Position numbers and translations under genes: made by a program
Shown: piece after piece, positions 28,054-35,566 of the stretch
How the letters are laid out: every line of letters starts with the position of its first letter
Numbering within the stretch: position 1 is the first letter of the stretch
NCBI GenBank assembly: GCA_902805675.1
Contig: CADCTA010000018.1
Location: 1 to 64,000, forward strand
DNA length: 64,000 nt
Source of the DNA: an uncultured Chthoniobacterales bacterium
GTDB lineage: Bacteria; Verrucomicrobiota; Verrucomicrobiia; Chthoniobacterales; UBA10450
Direction of reading: 5' to 3'
Notes under the pieces: model-generated
Told to the model about the DNA's origin: nothing
The model's database searches: none
Seen by the model: only the letters and a program-made list of their open reading frames with translations

Positions 28054-31000
28054 ATGATCAATTACGTCATTGAGTGGGCGTTGCGGAACCGCTTCCTCGT
28101 CGCCTGCGCGACACTCATCATCATCGGCCTCGGCATTCGCGCGGTGTGGCAAACGCCAGTCGATGCGATCCCGGACCTGAGCGAGAACCAGGTGATCGTC
28201 TTCGCCGACTGGCCGGGGCGCAGTCCGCAGGAGGTGGAGGACCAGGTCACCTATCCGCTCTCGGTCAACCTGCAGGGCCTGGCGGGCGTGAAGACGGTAC
28301 GCGCGAATTCGATGTTCGGCTTTTCGCTCGTCACCGTCGTTTTCGAGGATCGGATCGACACCTATTTCGCGAGGCAGCGGGTGCTCGAGCGGCTGAACTA
28401 TCTCAGCGGCACATTACCGGCTGGCGTCGAGGCGAAGCTCGGGCCTGACGCGACTGGACTCGGCTGGGTGTATCAATATTACCTCGCGGTGGATCCGGCA
28501 CGCGCGCCGGGTGGCGGATACGATCTCGGCGAGCTGCGATCGGTGCAGGACTGGTTCGTGCGTTACCAGCTGAATGCCGTCCAGGGCGTCGCGGAGGTGG
28601 CGAGCATCGGCGGCTTCGTGAAGCAATATCAGGTTGAAGCCGACTCGCAAAAGATGCGCGCGCTTGGCGTGTCGTTAGGCGCGGTGATGGAGGCGGTCAG
28701 CCGCAGCAATCTGAACGTCGGCGGGAAAACGGTCGAGGAGAACGGCGCTGAGTTCATCGTGCGCGGTGTCGGCTTGATCAAGAGCGTGCAGGACCTCGAA
28801 AACATCGTGCTGCTCGAGCGCGACGGCATTCCGGTCTACCTCAAAGACGTCGCGCGGGTGGAGATCGGCGGCGATTTCCGCCGAGGCGTGCTCGACGTCA
28901 ACGGCAGCGAAGTTGTTGGCGGTATCGTCGTGATGCGCACCGGCGAAAACGCGTATGAAGTGATCCGGCGCGTGAAGGAAAAGATCGCGCAGATCGCACC
29001 CAGCCTGCCGCCGGGGATCACGATCAAGCCGTTCTACGACCGCAGCGAACTCATCGACCGCACGATCGCGACGCTCAAACATGCTCTCGCTGAGGAGATC
29101 GTGCTGGTGACGCTCGCGCACATCATCTTTCTTTTTCATTTCCGCTCGATCCTGATCGTGACCTTGCCGCTGCCGGTCTCGATTCTGATTTCGTTCGCGC
29201 TGATGAAGGAGTTCGGCATCACGTCGAACATCATGTCACTGAGCGGAATCGCGATCGCGATCGGCGTGTTGGTGGATGCCGCAATCGTGTTGACGGAAAA
29301 CGTGCTGCGTCATGCGGAAGACGCGGAGCGACGGAAAGGCGCACGGTTGTCGCGAAGCGAAACGTTTGACGTGGTGCTCGCCGCCTCGCGCCAAGTCGGC
29401 CGGCCGATCTTCTTCGCGATGGCGATCATCATCCTCGCGTTCGTGCCGGTCTTCGCGCTCAGCGGTCAGGAAGGGAAGCTGTTCCACCCACTGGCCTTCA
29501 CCAAGACGTTCGCCATGGTCGGCTCGACCTTGCTCGCCGTGACGATCGTGCCGGTGCTCTGCACGTGGCTGGTGCGCGGTCCGTTCCATTCGGAAGAGCA
29601 AAACATCATCATGCGCACGCTCCTGCGCCTCTACGATCCGGCGCTCGACTTTGCGCTCCGCTGGCGCAAGACGGTTATCGGCATCGCGGTCGCGCTGCTG
29701 GTCATGGCGGTGTTGGTCACACGAGGCATTGGGCGGGAATTCATGCCGCCGCTGAACGAAGGCAGTTTGCTGCTGATGCCGACGTTCGTGCCAGCGACGT
29801 CGTTGACGGAAGTGAAGCGCGTGATGGCGTGGCAGGATCGGGTGCTCAGCGCGACGCCGGAAGTTGCATCCGTCGCCGGCAAGCTCGGCCGAGCCGACAC
29901 GGCTACAGATCCCGCACCGACCGAGATGATCGAGACAACGATCATGTTGAAGCCGGAAAGCGAGTGGCGGGCCGGCATGACGAAGCAGAAGCTCATTGCA
30001 GAGCTGACTGAAAAGCTGCGGCAGGTGCCGGGAGCTGTTCCCGGTTTTCTCCAGCCGATCGAGAACCGCGTCTTGATGATCTCGACCGGCATCCGCGCGC
30101 AGCTTGGGGTCAAGATTCTGGGCGAGGATCTCGATGCGCTGCAGGCGAAAGCGTTTGAGGTGCAGCGGGTGATCGAGAGCGTGCGCGGCGCGGCCGGCGT
30201 GGCGCCGAGCCGCGTGCAAGGGAAGCCGTTCGTGGAAGTGCGCGTGAACCGGGAAGCGATGGCGCGCTACGGACTGCAAGCGCAGGATGTGCTCGAGACG
30301 GTCGAGGCCGGCATCGGTGGGAGGAACGTCAGCACCACGATCGAAGGACGCGCACGCTATCCGATTCAGGTGCGGCTCGAGCGGAGCGAGCGCGAGGACC
30401 TGACACGGCTCAAGCACGTGCTGGTCTCATCGCGGTCCGGCAAGGTGATCCCGCTCGGCCAGGTAGCCGACATCGTCCGCGTGGAAGGACCAAGCGAGAT
30501 CGCGAGCGAGAACGGCCGGCTGCGCGTTTTCGTGCAGGCGAACGTGCAGGACCGCGATCTCGGCAGCTTCGTGGAGGAGGTGAAGGCGCGGATCGCACGC
30601 GAGATCGTGCCGACGCTGCCGAGCGGCATGACGGTGGAGTACAGTGGCGAATTCGAGAATCAGATCCGCGCTGGGAAGACGCTGCGCGTGATCGTGCCGG
30701 CGGTGCTGGCGGTAATTTTCGTGCTGCTCTACATCGTGTATCGCAACTGGCGCGAAGCGGCGCACGTCATCCTCGCGGTCCCGTTCGCGCTAACGGGCGG
30801 GGTGTTCCTGCAATATCTGCTCGGCTACAACTTCAGCGTCGCGGTGTGGGTCGGCTACATCGCGCTGTTCGGCACCGCGATTCAGACCGGCGTCGTGATG
30901 GTGGTCTATCTTGAGGAGGCGGTGCAGCGAAAACGGGAGGAGCTCGGCGCGAAGTTCCGGATTGGCGATCTGGTCGATGCGGTGAAGGAAGGCGCGCGAC

Positions 31001-31212
31001 TGCGGTTGCGGCCGAAGGTGATGACTGTCGCGACAATCGTAGCGAGCCTGCTGCCGATCATGTGGAGCACGCGAACGGGAGCTGAAGTGATGAAGCCGCT
31101 CGCCACCCCGGTGATCGGCGGGATGATCAGCAGCCTGCTCCATATCCTCATCGTCACGCCGGTGATCTTCCTCTGGATTCACTCGCGCCGGCTGAAAGCG
31201 AAGGCGGACTAG
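28054..31212 (+). CDS. cusA: CusA/CzcA family heavy-metal RND efflux pump
   Basis: Proton-driven inner-membrane pump of 1052 aa. N-terminal IDAIPDLSENQVIVF and DWPGRSPQEVEDQVTYPL match the heavy-metal HME subfamily. The first membrane helix is followed by a large periplasmic domain, then helices 2-6 with the GVLVDAAIVLTENVLRHAED proton-relay segment, and the repeat in the second half (REFMPPLNEGSLLLMP, FGTAIQTGVVMVVYLEEA). Metal-specific residues cannot be assigned reliably by eye. With cusB it forms a two-gene export unit. Confidence 0.95.
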   Translation: MINYVIEWALRNRFLVACATLIIIGLGIRAVWQTPVDAIPDLSENQVIVFADWPGRSPQEVEDQVTYPLSVNLQGLAGVKTVRANSMFGFSLVTVVFEDRIDTYFARQRVLERLNYLSGTLPAGVEAKLGPDATGLGWVYQYYLAVDPARAPGGGYDLGELRSVQDWFVRYQLNAVQGVAEVASIGGFVKQYQVEADSQKMRALGVSLGAVMEAVSRSNLNVGGKTVEENGAEFIVRGVGLIKSVQDLENIVLLERDGIPVYLKDVARVEIGGDFRRGVLDVNGSEVVGGIVVMRTGENAYEVIRRVKEKIAQIAPSLPPGITIKPFYDRSELIDRTIATLKHALAEEIVLVTLAHIIFLFHFRSILIVTLPLPVSILISFALMKEFGITSNIMSLSGIAIAIGVLVDAAIVLTENVLRHAEDAERRKGARLSRSETFDVVLAASRQVGRPIFFAMAIIILAFVPVFALSGQEGKLFHPLAFTKTFAMVGSTLLAVTIVPVLCTWLVRGPFHSEEQNIIMRTLLRLYDPALDFALRWRKTVIGIAVALLVMAVLVTRGIGREFMPPLNEGSLLLMPTFVPATSLTEVKRVMAWQDRVLSATPEVASVAGKLGRADTATDPAPTEMIETTIMLKPESEWRAGMTKQKLIAELTEKLRQVPGAVPGFLQPIENRVLMISTGIRAQLGVKILGEDLDALQAKAFEVQRVIESVRGAAGVAPSRVQGKPFVEVRVNREAMARYGLQAQDVLETVEAGIGGRNVSTTIEGRARYPIQVRLERSEREDLTRLKHVLVSSRSGKVIPLGQVADIVRVEGPSEIASENGRLRVFVQANVQDRDLGSFVEEVKARIAREIVPTLPSGMTVEYSGEFENQIRAGKTLRVIVPAVLAVIFVLLYIVYRNWREAAHVILAVPFALTGGVFLQYLLGYNFSVAVWVGYIALFGTAIQTGVVMVVYLEEAVQRKREELGAKFRIGDLVDAVKEGARLRLRPKVMTVATIVASLLPIMWSTRTGAEVMKPLATPVIGGMISSLLHILIVTPVIFLWIHSRRLKAKAD

Positions 31213-31274
31213 CGAGTTGCGGTGATCGCGCCTCTCGACGCATCTCAAACGCCTTCACCATCCGAAGTAGCAGT

Positions 31275-32861
31275 ATGGCAACGCACGATCACCAGACGGA
31301 ACACGCAGGCTCAAGAACTTCGCTCTGGGAGGCGACGACCGAAACCAGCGCGCTAAACCCGTTGCGCGAAAGCATCGAGGCCGACGTTTGTATCGTCGGC
31401 GCGGGAATCGCGGGACTCTCGTGCGCATACCGGCTCGTGCGCGACGGGCAGAAGGTCGTCGTGATTGACGATGGGGAAATCGGCCGCGGGATGACTGGGC
31501 GGACGACCGCGCACCTCGCCAGCGCGCAGGATGATGGGTTCTACGAAATCGAGAGCCTGCACGGCGGAGAAGGAGCGCGCTTTGCGTATGAGAGTCACGC
31601 GGCGGCGGTCGGCCAGATCGAGGCGAACGTGCGCGATGAGAGGATCGACTGCGGCTTCGAGCGCCTGGATGGCTATCTCTTCGAACCGCCGAACCAGGGC
31701 ACAGAAAACCTCCGCCAGGAATTTGAGGCAGCCGTGCGTGCGGGGGCGGATGTGGAGTGGGTGGAGCGGTCGCCGATCTCCGGGTTCGACACCGGGCCGG
31801 CGATCAGATTCGCGAACCAGGGTCAATTCCACCCGTTGCACTACCTGCGCGGTCTGGCGGCCGCGATCGAGCGTTACGGCGGCAAGATCTACACCGGCAC
31901 GCGCGTCGTGGACGTGCAGGAGAGTGAGAACGGCGTGGCCAAGACGCAGGAGGGGCACACGATCCGCGCGCGTCACTTCGTCGTGGCGACGAACACGCCG
32001 ACAAACGATCGCTTCGTCATCCACACGAAGCAGGCGCCCTACACGACGTACGTGCTCGGGCTGCGCGTGCCGAAAGGCTCGGTGACGCACGCGCTTTACT
32101 GGGACATGGCCGAACACGCCGGCCAGGAGGACAAGCCGATCGGGCAAGTTCCGTATCACTACGTGCGCGTGGCTGCTGGTGCTGATGGCGATGAAGTGCT
32201 CGTCGTCGGCGGCGAGGATCACAAGACGGGGCAGGAGGAGGGCTACGAGCAACGTTACCAAAACCTGGAGGATTGGACGCGCGTTCGCTGGCCCCAGGCG
32301 CAGGAGGTGGTGTTCCGCTGGTCGGGGCAGGTGATGGAGCCGGAGGATTACATGGGCTTCATCGGCCGTAATCCTGCAGACAAGGACAACGTCTATATCG
32401 CGACCGGCGACTCAGGGCAGGGGATGACGCATGGCTCGATCGCGGGCATCCTGATCCCGGACCTGATCATGGGTCGCGAGAACCGCTGGACGAAGCTCTA
32501 CGATCCCTCGCGCCTGATCTTCAAAGGCATCGGCGACTTCCTGAAGGAGAACATCAACGTCGCCGCGCAATATCGCGATTACGTCACCGGTGGTGATGTG
32601 AAGTCGCTGGAGGAAATCCCCGCGGGTCAGGGTGCGGTGTTCCGGCGCGGCTTGCGAAAGGTGGCGTGCTACCGCGACGACTCAGGCACGCTCCACGAGA
32701 TGACCGCGGTCTGCCCGCACATGAAGTGCATCGTGCATTGGAACCGGAACGAGAAAACGTGGGACTGCCCGTGCCACGGTTCGCGCTTCGATGCCATGGG
32801 GCATGTGCTGAATGGTCCGTCCATCGCTGATCTGGAGCCCATCGAGCGCGACGGCGCGTAG
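31275..32861 (+). CDS. FAD-dependent oxidoreductase (DAO fold) fused to a C-terminal Rieske 2Fe-2S domain
   Basis: 528 aa. An FAD-binding GAGIAG at residues 42-47 starts a D-amino-acid-oxidase-like fold (CIVGAGIAGLSCAYRLVRDG); the C-terminal 80 residues are a Rieske ferredoxin with CPH (480-482) and CPCH (498-501), the Cys/His cluster ligands. This fusion (glycine/D-amino acid oxidase plus Rieske) is known from many soil bacteria; the substrate is unknown. The N-terminal ETSALNPLRESIEADVC is typical. It stands alone after cusA. Confidence 0.9.
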   Translation: MATHDHQTEHAGSRTSLWEATTETSALNPLRESIEADVCIVGAGIAGLSCAYRLVRDGQKVVVIDDGEIGRGMTGRTTAHLASAQDDGFYEIESLHGGEGARFAYESHAAAVGQIEANVRDERIDCGFERLDGYLFEPPNQGTENLRQEFEAAVRAGADVEWVERSPISGFDTGPAIRFANQGQFHPLHYLRGLAAAIERYGGKIYTGTRVVDVQESENGVAKTQEGHTIRARHFVVATNTPTNDRFVIHTKQAPYTTYVLGLRVPKGSVTHALYWDMAEHAGQEDKPIGQVPYHYVRVAAGADGDEVLVVGGEDHKTGQEEGYEQRYQNLEDWTRVRWPQAQEVVFRWSGQVMEPEDYMGFIGRNPADKDNVYIATGDSGQGMTHGSIAGILIPDLIMGRENRWTKLYDPSRLIFKGIGDFLKENINVAAQYRDYVTGGDVKSLEEIPAGQGAVFRRGLRKVACYRDDSGTLHEMTAVCPHMKCIVHWNRNEKTWDCPCHGSRFDAMGHVLNGPSIADLEPIERDGA

Positions 32862-32910
32862 CCGTTCCACCTTCGTACGTCGGCTCTCGATCGCTCGACT
32901 TCCTGTCGTG

Positions 32911-33267
32911 ATGCACGTCGACACGTTTCGCGCCTACTGCCTGAAGAAACCGGGCGTGGCCGAAGACTCGCCGTTCGGCCCGGAGCACCTCGTCTTTAAG
33001 GTTGGAGGCAAGATGTTTGCGCTGCTCGCCTTCGAAGAGATTCCTCCGACGGCAAATTTGAAGTGCGACCCCGATCTGGCGCTTGAGCTTCGTGACCGGT
33101 ACGAGGAAGTCAGACCGGGATACCACATGAACAAGAAGCACTGGAACACTGTGCAGATCGATGGCGCCATCCCGCAGGGGGAACTGACCAGGATGGTCGA
33201 CCACTCGTATGACCTGGTCGTGAAATCGCTTCCACGAGCGGAGCGCGAGCGATTCGTGGCGCGTTAG
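32911..33267 (+). CDS. MmcQ/YjbR family DNA-binding-like protein
   Basis: 118 aa with YjbR/CyaY-like fold landmarks: FRAYCLKKPGVAEDSPFGPEHLVFKVGGKMFALL, NLKCDPDLALELRDRY, PGYHMNKKHWNTVQIDG, DHSYDLVVKSLPR. Members bind DNA in structural studies, but the physiological role is not known. ATG 32911 was chosen because the family begins at VDTFRAYC; an upstream extension is unsupported. It is 49 nt after the FAD/Rieske gene and converges on murI. Confidence 0.9.
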   Translation: MHVDTFRAYCLKKPGVAEDSPFGPEHLVFKVGGKMFALLAFEEIPPTANLKCDPDLALELRDRYEEVRPGYHMNKKHWNTVQIDGAIPQGELTRMVDHSYDLVVKSLPRAERERFVAR

Positions 33268-33270
33268 CCT

Positions 33271-34125
33271 TTACGCTGCCGCAGCCGCAGGTGAGACGCT
33301 GCGCAGCTCGATCTCACCGATGTCGAGTCGCAGCGCTTCGTGGGCGACATCGAGGAAGGCGTCCGGCGGATCGGTCAGTGCGACCTGCAGGTGTCCGGTG
33401 CGGCCGCTCGACGCGTTCAGGTCTTCGCGCACCAGCAATTCACGCACGGCGATCGCGCAGTTCTCGGCGCTGTCGACAAGGGTTACGCCGTCGCCGAGGA
33501 GCCGATGAATCGCAGGGCGTAGCAGAGGGTAATGGGTGCAGCCAAGCACGAGGGTATCGATGCCGGCTTCGAGGAGCGGGCCGAGGTATTGCATGAGCAC
33601 CTTGTCGGTCACGTCGCTTTGCAGCCACCCCTCTTCGATCAGCGGCACGAGCAGCGGACAGGCGCGCGCGGTGACACGCGCCTGCGGGTTCAGCTCGTGG
33701 ATGGCGCGCTCGTAGGCGCCGCTTTTGATCGTGGCACGCGTGCCGATCACGCCGATGTGGTTGTTGCGCGTCGCGGTGGCGGCAGCTTCCGCGCCGGGCT
33801 TGATCACGCCGGTGACGGTGACCGGCAACTCTGCCGTGAGGACAGGAAGCGCGAGGGCGGAGGCGGTGTTACAGGCGACGATGATGGTCTTGGCATCGCC
33901 GTCGAGCAGCAGCGAAGCGATCTCGCGGCTGTAGCGTTGCACGGTGCTGGGGCTCTTCCCGCCGTAGGGCACGCGCGCGGTGTCGCCGAGGTAGTAGATT
34001 GACTCGTTAGGCAACACGCTGCGCAACGCGGCGACGACCGTGAGCCCGCCGATGCCGGAATCGAAAACGCCGATCGGGCGGGAATCACCGCGCCGGCTGC
34101 CTGAGTCCTCGCTATTCGCCTGCAC
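33271..34125 (-). CDS. murI: Glutamate racemase
   Basis: Makes D-glutamate for peptidoglycan. Both catalytic cysteines are visible: VACNTASALAL and LGCTHYPLLRP. The phosphate/substrate loop IGVFDSGIGGLTV and YLGDTARVPYG are conserved. The frame runs upstream into the amidase gene, but GTG 34125 gives 284 aa and starts 14 nt inside the amidase end, implying coupled translation. The C-terminus (about 40 residues) is divergent and ends in alanines. Confidence 0.95.
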   Translation of the reverse strand: MQANSEDSGSRRGDSRPIGVFDSGIGGLTVVAALRSVLPNESIYYLGDTARVPYGGKSPSTVQRYSREIASLLLDGDAKTIIVACNTASALALPVLTAELPVTVTGVIKPGAEAAATATRNNHIGVIGTRATIKSGAYERAIHELNPQARVTARACPLLVPLIEEGWLQSDVTDKVLMQYLGPLLEAGIDTLVLGCTHYPLLRPAIHRLLGDGVTLVDSAENCAIAVRELLVREDLNASSGRTGHLQVALTDPPDAFLDVAHEALRLDIGEIELRSVSPAAAAA

Positions 34126-35227
34126 TGATGGAGACGGAAGGTTCTTCCGGAGCGACTGGTGTGACGGGCGGTGCGGCGTGCAACGGCTCGGTGATCGAGC
34201 GCGAATGCGCCGGCAGACTGGCGCGCGCGACGGTGAAACCTGCATTCCCTGACCTGTAGTTCACGGCCGCGTTGTAGTTTTGGATGCCCTGGGCGATCGC
34301 AGTGCCGAGTTGCTGGCGGTACTGCGGCGTCGCGATACGCTGGCCCTCGCCGGGATCGTTGAGGAATCCGCCCTCCACGAGAACGGCGGGGATCCTGATG
34401 TGACGCAGCACCTTGAAGCGCGCGTGGCGCACACCACGATCGTTGGCCGAGACGCGCGACAACACGGACGCGTGAATCGCAGCCGTTAGCGCGACGTTGT
34501 GCCCGTCCTGCGCGTTGCCGTTATCCGGCTGCGCATCAGCGGAGGCGGCGTGATGCCCGCCGGATTGGGTCGAGGGCACGCCTTCCGGTGCAAGCGCGTA
34601 GCTCTCTACACCAGCGCCGCCGGTCCCGGCATTGAAGTGGATGCTGACGAAGACTGCGTTGTTGAATCGGTTCGCAAACTCGACCCGCTCCTCGAGCGAA
34701 AGCCCCTGGTCTCCTGAGCGCGTCATCTCGACCGTGAACCCGGCGCGCTGGAGCTGCTCGCGCGCGATCAATGCGACCTCGAGGGCGAACCCTTTTTCGG
34801 TGCCCCACGCGTTCTTGGTCCCGATGTCAGTGCCACCGTGCCCGGGATCGAGCACGACGGTGTCGACCTTCTGCGCATTCTTCAGCCGGCTGGGACGCAA
34901 GACCGGCTCGACGATTTTTCCGACGTCTACCGCCGAGATCAGGCTTTCGCCGCCGTGCATTTCGAGCGGAAAGAGCGTGTAGAATTTGACGCCGTTGATG
35001 CGGATCTCGTTCGTCTCGGCGTGTGCCAGGATGCCACGCCGTTCGCTGCGCAGCGAGATGGTGCGGTTCGCATGGGTGTATTCTCCGAAGTGGTAGAACT
35101 CCGCCAGGTTCGCGAAGGAGACGTAATCGCGGCCGTTCTGCTTCACGATCTTCCATTCGGTCGCGGTCGCCGCGCGCGCGAGCAGGGCAGCCGCAACGAC
35201 GAGGCCGAGCAGCTTTCCGGCTTTCAT
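34112..35227 (-). CDS. Secreted N-acetylmuramoyl-L-alanine amidase (Amidase_3, AmiC-like)
   Basis: Zinc amidase that cleaves the peptide stem from MurNAc. Signal peptide GKLLGLVVAAALLARAATA, then an N-terminal copper-amine-oxidase-like beta domain (NGRDYVSFANLAEFYHFG) and Amidase_3 domain from about residue 125: VVLDPGHGGTDIGTKN (zinc histidine), VEMTRSGDQGLSLEERVEFAN, VFVSIHFNAG (second histidine), and VLVEGGFLNDP (catalytic glutamate). 371 aa. A Pro/Glu-rich tail follows. Co-transcribed upstream of murI. Confidence 0.93.
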   Translation of the reverse strand: MKAGKLLGLVVAAALLARAATATEWKIVKQNGRDYVSFANLAEFYHFGEYTHANRTISLRSERRGILAHAETNEIRINGVKFYTLFPLEMHGGESLISAVDVGKIVEPVLRPSRLKNAQKVDTVVLDPGHGGTDIGTKNAWGTEKGFALEVALIAREQLQRAGFTVEMTRSGDQGLSLEERVEFANRFNNAVFVSIHFNAGTGGAGVESYALAPEGVPSTQSGGHHAASADAQPDNGNAQDGHNVALTAAIHASVLSRVSANDRGVRHARFKVLRHIRIPAVLVEGGFLNDPGEGQRIATPQYRQQLGTAIAQGIQNYNAAVNYRSGNAGFTVARASLPAHSRSITEPLHAAPPVTPVAPEEPSVSISAGE

Positions 35228-35566
35228 GAGCCGGGAAGGTGGCTTTGGCGGCGTAGCGCCGCAAGTTGTTTGGGCTCGGGCGCCTCGATGCGGATTCGAT
35301 CAGCGCGTACGGTCATCCTGAGGCGGCGAAGCGCGCCGAAGGACCTCACGTGCTCGCACGGCGTTTTAGCGAAATCGAGAGCGGCGGCGACGAAGCGAGC
35401 GCGGTGACGAGCAAGATCAAACACCGCGCGTGAGGTCCTTCGTCGTCTACGCGACTCAGGATGACCGTGAGAGAGGGCATAGCTATGCGAGAATGCGATT
35501 GCGCACGAGCGTCAGCGCCTGCCGTCGAGTTGATTTCACCGCCGCCTCTCGGATGATTGGTGCGCC
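35228..35566. other. Intergenic region amidase-valS
   Basis: 339 bp between divergent genes. It holds a type B element (35311-35466); the remaining 80-100 bp on each side must carry both promoters, but no confident -35/-10 pair is visible. Confidence 0.6.
35311..35466. repeat. Type B palindromic dispersed element, copy 2
   Basis: Arms GGTCATCCTGAGGCGGCGAA with GCGCGCCGAAGGACCTCACG (35311-35350) and the imperfect complement ending GACTCAGGATGACC (35429-35466), spacer 78 nt. Same design as copy 1, but the arms have diverged in the middle. Confidence 0.9.

Noticed and set aside
29236-30417. 393-codon frame antisense to cusA
   Set aside because: Mirror of the RND pump gene in another frame; His/Arg/Asp-rich without any domain.
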